Shown: positions 24,081-36,663 of the stretch, in pieces
Layout of the letters: each line of letters begins with the position of its first letter
Numbering within the stretch: the stretch's first letter is position 1
The notes under the pieces: generated by a model
What the model saw: the letters and a program-made list of their open reading frames with translations, nothing else
Told to the model about the DNA's origin: nothing
Database searches by the model: none
Translations under genes and position numbers: made by a program
Source of the DNA: Epiperipatus broadwayi
Taxonomy: Eukaryota; Onychophora; Udeonychophora; Euonychophora; Peripatidae
DNA: 64,000 nt
Direction: 5' to 3'
Assembly (NCBI GenBank): GCA_028023455.1
Contig: JAQFVV010012446.1
Span: forward strand, 6,637,501-6,701,500

Positions 24081-24587
24081 AAGGAGATTCAGATGTTGAT
24101 ACCTCTAACTGCTCTGAAGAGCAAAGGTTTATGATAGGTAGGCATGATGAGAAAGGATGAATTGTCTTTGTGGTCTGATATAGAATTATGATGTGGCAGA
24201 ATTGGGATGAGGATGCATTAATAAAAAACAAATTGGCAATATATATATATAAAGATATGGGGGGGGGGGGTCTTGTTGAATAAAAAGTTTTTTTTACAAG
24301 TGAAAAGTTTGAATATAGTTTTTAAGACAATACAAAAACTGTATTCACATATATATATATTGTAATGGAAATATACTGAGTAGTATACAAATGCTAAATT
24401 ATGTTTCACATTGCGTGATTATAGGTACTGTAGTGTATCCGTTCAAACTAGGAGTAACAGATAAGCTAAAAAAGTCTGATACCAATATAACATCAAAACG
24501 GCTTTTCAAAACCATACTACTCTATAAGGAATCTTAATCTCTGCAAAGCCTAAATTTGAAATGTTAAAAAACAAAACTGCATCTAAA

Positions 24588-24700
24588 GATGAAATATTGT
24601 GTGAATGTGGAAGGATGTATATATCCGTGAAACTATATGCCCATTGAAAAATGATTAAAAGAGTACAGACTGGACATTAGAAAGGGAAAAAAATTCATCT
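24588..24700 (+). pseudogene. GIY-YIG-like relic, possibly from a Penelope-like element
   Basis: Reads EILCECGRMYISVKLYAH, stop, KMIKRVQTGH, stop. The CECG(K/R)-YI(G) block followed by a basic -R---H region is the pattern of the GIY-YIG nuclease of Penelope-like retroelements. Only this short piece is recognisable and YIG has become YIS. It lies just downstream of family B fragments. Assignment is tentative. Confidence 0.35.
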
Positions 24701-26017
24701 TAAGTAACATACCATGTATGTATCAATAAATGTGGGTTTGATTAAAAGATAAAAATATCGGAAGCAAGAATAAGCAAATTTAAAGAAACTGATAACATGA
24801 TAGTGGCAAATAATTCTATTATTAGTGTGATAATCCATAATATTTGGAAACCATTCATTAACGCTTGCCTTTAAGGAAAAAGTGATAGAATCGTGAGAAC
24901 AGTCATAGATAAGTTCATATTTCTACTGACTGTTGTGCTTGATAAAAGTGCCTAATTCAGGGATCAGGAAACTACGGCTCAAATGTGATTATTTGATCCC
25001 AATATTTTGGTTCTTTTTATTACGATAAACATAAGCACATTTTTTTATTTCCTCTTGTAATTTGTAAATAAATATTTTTATGATTAGTTAGAGGGAAAAT
25101 GTACATTTCAATGTTGTTTCTTGAATTCAGTCTTAAAGAATAGTAATTATTGTATATGATGAATATTTAAACGTTGGAAATTTGTGAATAAGTCGAACTG
25201 TCAAAAGTCATTTTTTGTTTTTATTTATTTATTTTTAATAAAAATTTTATTTTTATTAAGTTGTATACAGATTCTATTATGTTTTATTATTGAAATAAAT
25301 GTTCAAATATATTCACAGTCATTCAGAAATTTGTATTTTTTAGGACCATATTTTCACCTTTTTCTTTGCAGTTCATTAATAGGGAAAAGGGAAGATTTCT
25401 TTGTGTTAAAAAGTTTGCCAATCCCTAGTCTAGTCTAAGCTTCTTAAACAATCAAGAGAAATTAAGATTGCATCTTTCATTTCTTTTTCTTTCTGTTTTA
25501 GTTATCTGTAAATCCTTTTTAGTGAATTAATCATGAAATTAAATGAAAGTGCATTTTTAAAAGATAAATTGCTACCTATTGCATATTGTTGAAAACTTAC
25601 TGAATGGATTTTAATGCAAGTGAGGTCTGCCAACATTGTTAGGACAATTGTCTGGGCAATTCTGAGATAATACATTTTCATCGATCAGTAATACGTGTAC
25701 AAAATTTGAAGAAAATGTGTTCAATAGAAGAATATTAAAAATTTGTTATAGGATTTGATCCAAATAAACAGAATTTCTATATTAAAGCATTTTTTAAAAA
25801 TATGAGATTTATATTTGAAATAATGTAAAAATGTTTAGATAAATTCAAAATAATCATAGTCTTTATTTTACATATTCTCAATGTTTTTAATATTTTTGAT
25901 TAGTCAAATCAGTATTGATTGGTCTTAATTAGTTTGGATATAGTTATTCTACTGTATTGCATATATTATTATTAGTTTCTAAACATAGAACTATTTTGCT
26001 CTCTTTTTTTCTTATAG

Positions 26018-26151
26018 AAAGGTGGTCTGAATGTTGACTGCCATGTTAGTGAAGCATCAATTGTTATAACGATAGAAGAATATGGCCCTGGAATGGCTAC
26101 TGTCAGGCTTGTCAATGGAACTGATAAACTCATTATTGAATACAGCCAAAG
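26018..26151 (+). CDS. VPS13: VPS13 exon e
   Basis: 134 nt, entering in phase 0 after CTTATAG and leaving after two bases of an Arg/Ser codon (AG|GTTTGT). The product begins KGGLNVDCHVSEASIVITIE and ends TDKLIIEYSQ, matching the 'GGI.VDV...EHSTVITF.DY..G.AP..I.N.T' part of VPS13A/C, the last VAB strand region before the conserved aromatic/Trp-rich stretch. Confidence 0.93.
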
Positions 26152-26354
26152 GTTTGTATTTCACTTGTTGTTGTTTTTATTATATAATATTTATTCTATT
26201 ACGTGATTATAAACATTATTTACAATGGATCTATATTGAAGTCAAGTGACGTCTTTTAAGTGCTATTAATATTTAAATTTATTTAAAAGATGGTCTTTGT
26301 TCACTGCAAAAGTTAATCATGGCAGCTAAAGGGCAATTCAATACTTAAAAGTTA

Positions 26355-26745
26355 TTTAATTATATGATATTACTAATTTCAACAACATATAAACAACTTT
26401 TTACCATTGTTTAAATATGTAATCGATCTCAAAACATTCTCGTTCAAATACGTTACCCAAAAATATTTATGAACAAACTCATAATGAGTCACTTTTAATA
26501 AAACATTCTCATTCACATAAGTTACCCAGGAATATGTCTAAGTAAAGTCATAATAAGTTATTTTTAATAAACTTGCAAATTTTATTAAAAATGATTTGTT
26601 ATGAGTTTGCTTACAAATATCGCTAGGTAACGTATTTGAATGAGAATGTTCTGAGATTGATCATATTCCTACATGTCATATATTTTAGCCATGATAAAAA
26701 GTTGTTTACACGGTGTTGAAATTAATAATATTTAATTTCAAATGA
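26355..26745. repeat. Palindromic repeat, with a third copy of one arm at 26926-27020
   Basis: The left arm (AATTTCAACAACATATAAAC..., TCGATCTCAAAACATTCTCG) is complementary to the right arm (ATTTGAATGAGAATGTTCTG, GTTGTTTACACGGTGTTGAAATT). The segment TTTATTAAAAATG-TTGTTATGAGTTTGC recurs in direct orientation at 26926-27020. No ribozyme core. Old fold-back element. Confidence 0.6.
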
Positions 26746-27555
26746 TATATGAAACGTTAAGCTGACATAACTAATTTATAAACTTAAGATCACCACTAAT
26801 AATAAGTTTCAGCCATTTTGGATATCAATGTTGATTTATTTATAATATATACGGTTGGAGTTCAGATGAAAGATGAATTCTTTTATCAGCCTGAGTGAAT
26901 GGGAATTGATAAATGAAAAGTGAAATTGTATGTGCAAGTTTATTAAAAATGGCTTGTTATGAGTTTGCTTACAAATATTTCTGGGTAACATATTTGAATG
27001 AGAATGTTCCGAGATTGATTAATTATATGTGCAAATTTATTTCTATAACTAATCCCAAAAATTAATATTTTTTTTATAAACGACAAAAATTTTCGAGTGC
27101 ATACACATACCTAATAAATTTTGGCATTGTTTATATATGTATAAAACACACATTCAGATATAAATAATATATCCAAGACATCAGTCAAAAATATCCTTGA
27201 ATATATGCAATAAAGTTGGTTAATCAAATTACACAAATGTGAATATTTTGTCACTCATATCAACGGATGGAGAAAACAAGTAATTGTTTTATCATTCTAT
27301 AGTATTTCATCTCAAAGCAGAATCTCATCAAGGGTCTCTAGAAAATAATATCCCTCCTCCTCTCTCCTTCATACTTCCTCATGGTGAGTTTTAATACTTA
27401 AATTACAAATACATGATATTATAAAGAGAAGTAGAGAAAAAAATTTGTAGATGCTTATCCAATGATATTAATGAGCAGTAAATAATGTTATGGCTTATCA
27501 AATATGTAACGTTAAAAATCTAAACAAAATCATGACACAAACTAGACCAAATACA

Positions 27556-27776
27556 TTATTAAGATAATTCGCAATCTAGATCCGCAAGGCACCATTTAAG
27601 CAAACTTTGAAATGACACCCACTTTTAATGCCAATCTATTTTGCCAGATAAAATCTATCTTGTTAGATCTTTTATCTGAGAAAATAAATTGGCATTGATC
27701 TAATAAAAGATGGGCATTGTTTACAAGTTTGCTTAAATGATTCTTCGGGGATCTAGCTTGTGGAATATCTTAATAA
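27556..27776. repeat. Palindromic repeat, about 90-bp arms
   Basis: AAGATAATTCGCAATCTAGATC pairs imperfectly with GATCTAGCTTGTGGAATATCTT, and ACCATTTAAGCAAAC with GTTTGCTTAAATGATTC. The inner part has ATGCCAATCTATTTT against AAATAAATTGGCAT. Decayed MITE-like element, no coding content. Confidence 0.6.
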
Positions 27777-28004
27777 CATATGTCTAACAAATTACAATCA
27801 GCATGCCCCTATAAAGCTAATTACTATCTAAAAATTATTATTATATGCAGTTATTAAAATTAGAAAATGTGTGAATCTAATCAAGATGGTAAAAATATAA
27901 TAATCTTGAAAAAATGAATATTTTAATATTAATAACAAGTTAGGAATCGAATTTCATGAAGCTGGATTCTATATATATAAATAATTATAATATGTGATTT
28001 TCAT

Positions 28005-28165
28005 TGTAAAAGATCCAGAAAGAGACCACATGTGAGATGGATGGATGAAATATGAAAGTGTGCAGAGATGATGTGGAGAAGAGAGGCTAGAGATCAGAGA
28101 AGATGGATTGAACTTGGAGAGACCTTCATCCTGCAGTGGATTGATAATGGTTGACAATGGTGATA
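28005..28165 (+). mobile_element. 3' end of an RTE-type LINE
   Basis: Begins at the RKRPHVRWMDE equivalent (AAAGAGACCACATGTGAGAT), runs through RRSQ-type residues to GGAGAGACCTTCATCCTGCA, and ends with GATAATGATGATAAT. It is the same end as the copies at 1-262 and (reversed) 36430-36663, and is severely 5'-truncated. Confidence 0.7.
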
Positions 28166-28727
28166 ATGATGATAATATGTGATTATAAAAGACACTCTCA
28201 CATATAAATAATATAAACAAAACATAGATTGAAATCATGCTTAAGTATATATCAAATTGGTTAATCAAATTCTCTCAAGAATACATTTTAATAGAAATAT
28301 TGAGTGACTTACATCTTCACACAGAGAAATCCTCAAAAAGAGATCTCACAAAGTGAGGAGACAGATTAATTCCCATGTTAACCTGACGAGAATCACTGTT
28401 TTGTTACAAAATGTTATGCAATGATGAAATAACTGTTTTCTCTGTGCATTTGGCGTTGGTGATTTGATACTTTTATTAATTTATGTGCTTAATTGGACCT
28501 TGTCATAGAAAAGCTTTCTGTGAGAGGCAAAGAATAAAGGAAAGTATGACTCTGCTTGTTAATCTCTATTATTAATTGGTTGGCTGTGAGCCAACTATCA
28601 AAACAAATCCCTAACTTCATTTTGATTGTAAAAAAAAAAATTCCATGTTTATCTAGCCTGAATTTGAACTGCAAACTATTGGCATGATAGGCATATATAC
28701 CATGAAATCATTTCCTGTGTGTGTATA

Positions 28728-30381
28728 TATATATAATGCTAGCGGATATATGTTATAAAATTTACATATATCTGTTATATATTTTCTAATTTTAAAAAAA
28801 TATATGATTAAATTTATTTGAAAGAAATGATTATTGGAGAAGCAGATTTTAAAATGCAAATTTTTAAAATAAAAAGATTGTGTTATATTGTTCTTTTAAA
28901 ACAGAATAAAACTATGTATTGAGGTCAGGTGGGGGGAAATCTAAAATAGAAAAAGATTTAAAACTCATTCTCTCCTTTTTAAATAAGTTAAAAGAACAAA
29001 TGCGTAAAAATAAATGTTAGTGAAAATTCAAAAATAAAAAAATTAATTAATTAATTAGTGAATGCCAGTAAAAAAGATTTCCTGGCAGATAATGATATTG
29101 AAATTGTAATAATTCAAAACTATGTAAGCTATCTCTTCAGGATAAAAGTGAGAGATAGTAGATTAATTTAGAAAAAAAGATTAAGGAAAATGTAAAAATT
29201 AATTAGATCAAAGAAATGTAAAAATTAATTAAAAACAAATTCAAGTTACAATCAAAATTAAAAATAATGATAAGAAAAGAACAATGGGAGAGAAGGGTAT
29301 AAAATTCACAACCATCTCTTATTATATTATTTCACTCTTGAGTCTGTAAGTCATTTGGGTCTTCATTTTGTGATTGATTCATTACATTATTCATTGCTCC
29401 AGAGATGTAGAAATATAGCAACAGAATAGAGCCAGTCATTACTGCTGTGGAATATATAACAGAAGCTACAGAACTAGCAACATGCATTGCTAGACCACTT
29501 TAGAAATGTTTGACTGGGCTTCAGTCCCCAAAGTCTTTCACCAAAAATCAACTATCCATGCCTGGAACTAATGCTTAAGTCATAAAATAGATGTTGCCAC
29601 TACTCTCCCATTGTCAAGTTGCAAAATGGAAGACAAGCCCTGGAACCATTGACAGAGGCCAAAAAGCCAACCAGTTGGAAAGTAACACTAATGAAACCAA
29701 AACCAAATGAATTGTGTAAATATATTTTTAGACTCTTTATAATTTTAAAATTAAATGAACTTTAATAAAGGACTATTATAAAAATTAGCCTGATTAATTA
29801 TTTATATTTCTTTATATAAAATATAGATTGTTATATTATATTATATATGTGTGCTTGAATAAATATTAATGCTTGCTTAAGTATTATTTGGTCTCTCTCT
29901 CTTGTCACTGTGTCACTATTAATTTAAAGTTATAAATAATTATATATGTCAAGTTAAATGTGCTGAACTCCCTAATGCAGAGTATGAACTAGCTTGGGAT
30001 ATTTCAAGCGATAGATTTGTGACCTGTCATCCAAGCATGCTGGCTTATATAATTTATATGGTCAGATGGCACCTGAGTTGTATACTCAAAAGAACTAAAG
30101 TTCTCTGAATGTAGGGGGTTGAACTAGCAGTCGAGGAGTGCTATGGCCAGGAAATGTGATCATAGGCTGTGCTTTGTATAGCCTTAATCTGACCATATAC
30201 TGTTAATGGTTAGTCTATCAGTGGTATTCTACTCCTCTGCTTAAAGGGCCAGTCTGTTTCTGTAGTATTAAAAATATAAAATTATAATTATCAAGAATGT
30301 TATGTATTGAGCTTAATAATAAGCTTATTAATGTTTAGATTTAAACATAGTTAATATGGTAATTTCAGTGAACCCAGTTCA
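28728..30381 (+). repeat. 5' LTR
   Basis: Direct copy of 32794-34368. In a well-aligned stretch (29341-29450 against 33373-33482) I count roughly one difference in seven, so the insertion is old. Starts in a TA microsatellite, which blurs the exact first base. No convincing primer-binding site follows its end at 30381. Confidence 0.75.
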
Positions 30382-30870
30382 AATGCCATCTAAGATGAGT
30401 GCCGAAGTGCCATAAATGACCCAGCATAATTAGAATTTAAAATTATAAAGTGCAAAACTAAAAATTAAATTAAACACTAAATTGCGTAGTTATAAAAATG
30501 AAATCGGTGAGCAGTATGAGAAGAGAAATAGACAAAGCAAACAAGTTATAATATTAAGAATTAAAAATATAAAATAAAAAGGGTAAGATATATAATGTAA
30601 ATAAAAATGAGGGAGAAGAAAAAATAGAGAGATAAATAATTCGTTATTGGAATTGTTTATAACCAAATGGGAATTAGAGAGGACTCGAGGGATTTTGAGT
30701 TAGTCGAACATTTTGATTTAAAAATAATGATAATAAAGAAACAGGAAGAAAGTAATATAAAAGAAAATCAAATCATGAAGTGGGAGGAAAGGTTTGAGAA
30801 ATGCATAGAAATAATTAATAAAAAAATAGCATAATGCATACAGGAAATAGCCCAAATAATAATAGAAAGT

Positions 30871-31398
30871 ATGGAAACAAGTATAAAACAGTTAAAAGAT
30901 AAATTAGATAAAATTGAAAATAAACAGGAAAGTGCAAATAAGTACACGCAGTTAAATAGCTTGAATACGGTAAATAAATCTGAACCTGAAAATAAGTTTA
31001 ACTCAGAAATTAAGTCAGAACCAGAAAATATTTCTGACTCAAACGGTAATCTTGCATATAAAAATAAATATGTGTCAGAAGTAAAACATAATGAAATGGG
31101 AATAGAAAGTATAGATATAAGTGAGGTAATAGAAAGAATAGAAATAATAAAATTAAAAAGCAAGGAAGAGATGGGTATATTAAAAATTGGTAGTGTTGTA
31201 AGTATTGACAATATAAAACAGAAAAATGCAGGCATGTATGTGCAATTAAAGAATAGTCCTGCTTATGTAAAGAAATTTATAAAAATATGCACTGAAAGGA
31301 AAGCTGTCGGGAAAATGGCCAAGTTACTTTATGCATCCAACAGCACAAGACTGAATAATAAATATAAGGATGGGTTTCAAACCCCAGGAAAGGGATAA
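30871..31398 (+). CDS. Gag-like protein of the LTR element (175 aa)
   Basis: Starts METSIKQLKDKLDKIENKQE, a Lys/Glu-rich stretch predicted to be coiled coil, followed by an acidic Asn/Ser-rich middle, then KEEMGILKIGSVVSIDNIKQ and a basic end (STRLNNKYKDGFQTPGKG). An in-frame stop at 30831-30833 separates it from similar upstream reading (EERFEKCIEIINKKIA), so the true protein may have been longer. No zinc knuckle is seen. Position between LTRs and charge pattern suggest Gag; homology not established. The 155-codon frame on the opposite strand (30768-31235) is a shadow. Confidence 0.45.
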   Translation: METSIKQLKDKLDKIENKQESANKYTQLNSLNTVNKSEPENKFNSEIKSEPENISDSNGNLAYKNKYVSEVKHNEMGIESIDISEVIERIEIIKLKSKEEMGILKIGSVVSIDNIKQKNAGMYVQLKNSPAYVKKFIKICTERKAVGKMAKLLYASNSTRLNNKYKDGFQTPGKG

Positions 31399-31639
31399 AA
31401 TATGAATGTTATGAATTTTGGATCAGATAGAAATGATTGAGATAAAAGAAATAGAGTCATATAATCCTAGAGAGGGAGACGATAAATGTAATGGCTGTGA
31501 TCCGGAAACCAACCGCCCAGAATATCAAGCCAGGCATAGAAGTAGTCAAGATTTCCTGGTCCGAGCGGATATGTAAGAAACTTAAAAGAACCGCTTGACA
31601 AAAATTAAGTATGGCTTTAGAAATTGGACGGACTTTTAG

Positions 31640-31990
31640 GCAATGAACAGAAGAAAAAAAAATTTATTATACACAGATTATGAGAATGAAATAAAATTAA
31701 ACAAATAAAATGTTTTTGTTTTGAGAATTAATAATGTAAAGGAAAGATAAATAGAAAAAAAAAAAAATAAGAATTTTTTTTATTATTGAGAATCAATACA
31801 CAATATAGAAATAAATGGTATATAAATAGAATAAAGTTTTTTTTGAGAGATAATAATAAAATAAAGTGAAATAAATAAAGTTGAATAAATGAAATAGAAT
31901 GGGTTTTTTTTTTGAGAATTAGTAATGAAAATAGAAGTAAATAAATCAAATAAAGCATATAATAAATAAAATGAAATCTATAATAAAATA
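31640..31990 (+). repeat. Degenerate A-rich repeat array inside the LTR element
   Basis: Three to four loose repeats of TTTTTGAGAATTA(A/G)TAATG followed by AAATAAATAAA-type sequence. Non-coding; consecutive units differ in length. The remainder up to 32793 contains no recognisable gene. Confidence 0.5.
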
Positions 31991-32793
31991 AAATGTTGCA
32001 AAAAATATTTCAAGTGATTGTAGATTGTGTGTAAGTTAATAGAATCATGGAGGGAGGGAGGAAGATGCATATAAAAGTTTATGAAGGTGTTTTAAGTGTA
32101 GGCTGTTGCTTTGTGAACTTAAGACCCGTAACAGGCATGAAAATGGGTGAGATTGTCTGATGTGATGATGATCCAGTAGAAAGGTTTTGTACCCATCTGA
32201 CACACTGGAAGATGTTGTCCCAGTCCCTTATCTAAAATATAAAAAAGTGCACATTGGGAAATATAAGTCCAGCGTAAACCACAAACCAGTTCGTTGGAAG
32301 AAAATTTTCCAACATGTAATAAGCCTTGTTTTTAGCATAAGCTGAATGGTCAGTGAATGAATACTGCAATTTGCAGCGACCCCATATTTTCTAGGATGCA
32401 GTCCCAAAAGAGAAAGTCCTGGGCTCATTCAATCTGCTGGAAGGAAAATTCCCAGCAAGTTGATGAATAGTTAAAATATTTATTATTGTATAAGCCAGAG
32501 ATGTGTTCTGCCATTCGTGGCATTCAACTTCTCTCTACACATTATAACAATGCATGTTGTCCCTGGTGGGCATCACATGTGACATAATCATTGTAAGTCA
32601 ACATAGATTATGACCTATGAGATAGAGCAGTGTAAGAAGGTGACTGGTTTCTCAATCTGTATGCAATTCGACACTTATGTAAATATATATATAGTAAATA
32701 AACGAAAAGTGAAAATCAAATGGAAAGGTAAAAATAAAAGGTCAGAGCTGAAATGGGGGTATTGATATATTTTACCTCTCAAACAGAGTGGGG

Positions 32794-34368
32794 TGTGATA
32801 TAACACTAATGGATACATGTTTTAAAACATATATCTGTTACATATTTCATAATTTTTTTAAAAATGTATGATTAAATTTATTTGACAGAAATGATTATTT
32901 CAGAAGCAGATTTTAAAATGCAAATTTGTAAAATAAAAAGATTGCTTTATATTCTTTTAAAATAGAATAAAACTATTTATTGAGATTGGGTGGGTCGAAA
33001 TCTAAAATAGAAAAAGATTTAAAACTTCCTCTCTCCTTTTTAAATAAGTTAAAAGAACAAATGTTGAAAATAAATGCTAGTGAAAAATCAAAAATAAAAA
33101 GATTAATTAATTAATTAGTGAATCCCAATGAAAAAAGATTTCCTGGCTGATAATGATATTGAAATTATAATAATTAAAAACTGTAAGCTATCTCTTTGGG
33201 ATAAAAGTGAGAGATGGTAGCTTAGTTTAGAAAAAAGATTAGGTTAAGAAAAATGTAAAAATTCATTAAAAACAAATTCAAGTTACAATCAAAATTAAAA
33301 ATAATGATGAAAAAAGAACAATGGGAGAGAAGGATATAAAAAGTCACAACAGTCTATTGTTATATTATTCCACTCTTGAGTCTGTAAGTCTTTCAGTCTC
33401 ATTTTCTGATTGATTCATTATGTTATTTATTGCTCCAGAGATCTAGAAATCTAAGGACAGAATAGAGCCAGTCATTACCACTGCGGAAAATATTCCAGAA
33501 GCCTCAGTACTAGCAACATGCATTGCTAGATCGGTTTAGAAGTGTTCAACTGGCTTCAGACACCAAAGTCCTCCACCAAATATCAACTTTCCATGCCTGG
33601 AACCAATGCACACTACTCTCATTTTCAAGTCACAGAATAGAAGGCAAGCCCTGGAACCATCAATAGAGACCAAAAAGCCAACCATAGGAAAGTAACCCTT
33701 TTGAAACCAAAACCAAATGAACTTTAACAAGGGACTACTATATAAAATATTATATTATATTATATATGGATACTTGAATAAATATTAATGCTTGCTTAAA
33801 TATTATTTGGTCTCTATCTCTTGACACTGCATCCCCATTAACTTAAAGTTATAAATAATTGTATATGTCAAGTTGAATGTGCTGGACCTCCTATTACAGA
33901 GTATGAGCTAGCTTGGGATATTTCAAGTGCTAGATTTGTGGCCTGTCTTCCAAGCATGATGGCTTATATAATTTATATGTCAGATGGCACCTGAGTTGTA
34001 TACTCAAAAGAAATAAAGTGCTCTGTATGTAGGGTGTTGATCTAGCAGTTGATGAGTGCTGTAACCTTGAAACGTGATCATAGGCTGTGCTTTGTATAGC
34101 CTTGATCTGGCCATAGGTACCATTGATGGTTAATCTATCAATCGTATTCTACTCCTCTGCTTGAAGGGCCGGTCCGTTCTCGTAGTATTTAAGATATAAA
34201 ATAATAATTACCAAGAAGTTATGTATTGAGCTTGATAATGAGCTTACTAGAATTTAGATATTAAACTTAGTTTAAAGCAAAATATTAATACTTATTAGAT
34301 TCCATAAGTTATTATAAAAGGTATTTAAACTTAGTTAATATGGTAATTATTCGGAGGGACCCGGTTCA
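32794..34368 (+). repeat. 3' LTR
   Basis: Starts TGTGATATAACAC after a purine-rich tract and ends CCCGGTTCA. It carries the same ordered landmarks as the 5' LTR (AAGCAGATTTTAAAATGCAA, GAATAGAGCCAGTCATTAC, AGATGGCACCTGAGTTGTAT, ATTCTACTCCTCTGCTT). It has about 70 extra bases near 34265-34330 not present in the 5' copy. The 64-codon frame at 33536-33730 (-) is incidental. Confidence 0.8.
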
Positions 34369-36180
34369 GTATAGAAACTCATTCAACATCATTATTGAAA
34401 TCTAAGCAAGTACATCTATTAGAAACAGAGAAGTAAGTGATAACAATCATTAAAACGTAATGAAAAGTTTGGCAGTGACTCTGCAAACTGATCTAAATTA
34501 CCAATAGATTGGCTTTTTAATCTATTTATGTCATATCTTGTGATGCAGTCTTTTAATTTGTTTGCATATTGGTAACTGTAGTACTTTATACTCAATCATG
34601 GTCTTCTAATGAAAACAATCTCATATCGCACATTTGCAGATGTCCTCAAATAATTTTTGTAATGTAAATGGGGTCTGTTCTCATGAAAACCATGCTTAAT
34701 TCATCATATAAAAAAAAATTTTTTTAAAAATATATTGTTCATATGGTCAATTCAATAAAAGTATGCCTTTATAATTGTAGATTTAATTTTATCTCTTCAA
34801 GATTTTAGAAAATAAACAAATGTAATAAATTTTTTATGATTTTGTTATTATTTTCTAAAAATATAACATCTTTAAATGGACTAGTGTTTTTATGTTATGT
34901 AGGTAGGGGATCCACTTATTTTTTCTGCTTGGAAGAATAATAACCCTTATGGAACTCAATTAATTTTTGCATTATGATGAGATATCCCTTCTCTCTAACT
35001 TGTTAGATACTGTCAAAATATTTAAACTAAGTTATAAGTTTTAGCTGACTGCTATCTAAGACAAAAATCAGTGTAATTTTTTTTTTCATTGCATTCATTT
35101 AACAAAATTTTTCAAAATATTTAGAACTTTGTGTAAATTATTCCCCAAGCCATAAAGAATAGCACATGCATCAGTCTATTGTAAATCTAAATTATCAAAT
35201 TATGAAGTTTTTATGTTTAATGACCTCAAATGTAAAATTCCACCAGCAAATGTAAATCATATCTTTATGTCTATTTCTCAAAGTTGTCTATAAATTATTC
35301 TCAAAATCAATGCCATAAAAATGGAAAGCGCAATTTGAGTTAGTCTTCTTACTATTTAATGCCTAATTTTATATCAAATGTTTCAGATTTTTCACTACTA
35401 ATATCAATTCTTCATTTGATAATTCTAGATGTGTTTTATTTGTTTGAATCCTGATTATTAAACTGTAGTGGCTAAATGTGAAGGGATTCAAACATTTATA
35501 TAGAGCGAAATATACAAGCAGTATATAGCAATTATAATCCTTATCATAGAGAAATAAATGTTTACAAATTATTGTTTAGTTGTCAGATATTTATTAATAC
35601 AGTATTAACATTACAAACTCAGGTATATAGAACTTACATTAAAGATCAGATAGAATATAAGCCGTATCCTTGAATCCCCTTTCCAGACTTTCAATGGGGA
35701 TAAACTGAGTAAAGTCAATAAAACCTACTATTGTTTATCTTGTTCTGTGGCTAGTGCATTTTATTAATCTACTTACAATTTTTTTTTTAACTGATTCAAA
35801 TATCTTTATGAAATCGATAAAAGTATTACAAAAATCTGGCCGTAAATTAACAGATATTACCTTTTGTGAGTCACATAATATTTGAAAGTTGTATTATTTC
35901 ATTCCGTGCTTATGATTTGTAAAATGTTTTAATGCTATTGATTATATATTTTAATGAATTTATTTTCTACTATGTATTTGAAATTTATTTATAAAAAATA
36001 TTTATCTTTTTTTTTTTGTACCTGTTGCGGGTTTTATGCATTGTATGAATAAATAAAGACGGAAGTTTTAAAAGAATTAGTGAAGCAGATCGTTTCTTAA
36101 AAATTAAATTTATAAAATAATGATTTAAGAGAGAAAAAAAATTTATATATGGTTTTTCTTTTTTTTTTTTTATTCTATAG

Positions 36181-36310
36181 TGGGAGCAAAATTATCAAAA
36201 AATTAGCAGCACAAGAAACAATTTTCTATACGTGGGAAAATCCTTCTGCTAAAAGAGAAATAGTCTGGTCTTGTGGAGAGAAAAAGCAACAAAAAGACGA
36301 TCTTGTTAAG
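36181..36310 (+). CDS. VPS13: VPS13 exon f
   Basis: 130 nt, one base completing the split Ser codon (AG|T) and then 43 codons, from acceptor TTCTATAG to donor AAG|GTAGGT. QETIFYTWENPSAKREIVWS is the conserved 'F.W.DP.G.R.L.W' motif of VPS13, followed by a short basic/acidic linker to DDLVK. The phases of both neighbours fit. Confidence 0.95.
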
Positions 36311-36429
36311 GTAGGTTTTTGAATAGTAGTTTTAGACACTGATCCCTATAAAGATACGTGCTTAAAATTAATATAAAATATTCATGTATTTTTTTGTTTA
36401 AAAATTGTAAAAATACTTTTATATCATCA

Positions 36430-36663
36430 TCATCCATTATCAATCCACTGTAGGATGAAGGTCTCTCCAAGTTTAATCCATCTTTTCCGATCTTTAGCTT
36501 CTCTTCTCCACATCACCCCTGCACATTTTCTTATTTCATCCATCCATCTCACATGTGGTCTCTTTCTGGGTCTTTTACAATCTCTTGGAATCCAGTTTAA
36601 GATTTCAATTGTCCATCTATTATCATCTCTTCTAGCAATATGTCCAGCCCAACTCCACTTCAA
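36430..36663 (-). pseudogene. LINE C-terminal tail (77 codons)
   Basis: MKWSWAGHIARRDDNRWTIE, EILNWIPRDCKRPRKRPHVR and LGETFILQWIDNG: the terminal domain typical of RTE/related LINE proteins (GH-AR---RW, RPR-RP--RW-DE). Separated from the RT frame at 36872 by a frameshift and stops. The frame on the opposite strand (36455-36730) is a shadow. Confidence 0.8.

Larger units (their letters stand above)
17222..26017 (+). other. VPS13: VPS13 intron d (about 8.8 kb)
   Basis: Contains short-retroposon copies at 17545-17640 and 20955-21050, family A copy 5 (18066-18774), a (TTAG)n run, an unrecognised frame at 20359-20628, a SINE at 21865-21989, family B fragments at 23745-24080 and a GIY-YIG-like relic at 24588-24700. 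From 22100-23740 and 24960-26000 I see only AT-rich sequence with low-complexity frames. Confidence 0.7.
28723..34373 (+). mobile_element. LTR retrotransposon lacking pol, about 5.6 kb
   Basis: Two direct repeats of about 1.6 kb (28728-30381 and 32794-34368) enclose about 2.4 kb. The 3' repeat starts TGTGATATAACAC right after a purine-rich AAACAGAGTGGGG, as an LTR follows a polypurine tract, and both repeats end in ...GTTCA. GTATA at 28723-28727 and 34369-34373 is a possible 5-bp target duplication, but the 5' side is in a TA repeat. The interior has one gag-like frame and no protease, reverse transcriptase, RNase H or integrase that I can recognise, so this is a non-autonomous or deleted element. 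Confidence 0.75.
26152..36180 (+). other. VPS13: VPS13 intron e (about 10.0 kb)
   Basis: Holds palindromes at 26355-26745 and 27556-27776, a LINE 3' end at 28005-28165 and the LTR element 28723-34373. The rest (27020-27550, 28170-28720, 34380-36180) is AT-rich spacer where I see no gene. Confidence 0.75.

Noticed and set aside
30768-31235. 155-codon open frame (-)
   Set aside because: Antisense shadow of the gag-like frame; very rich in Ile/Leu/Ser/Phe as expected from reading an A-rich coding strand backwards.
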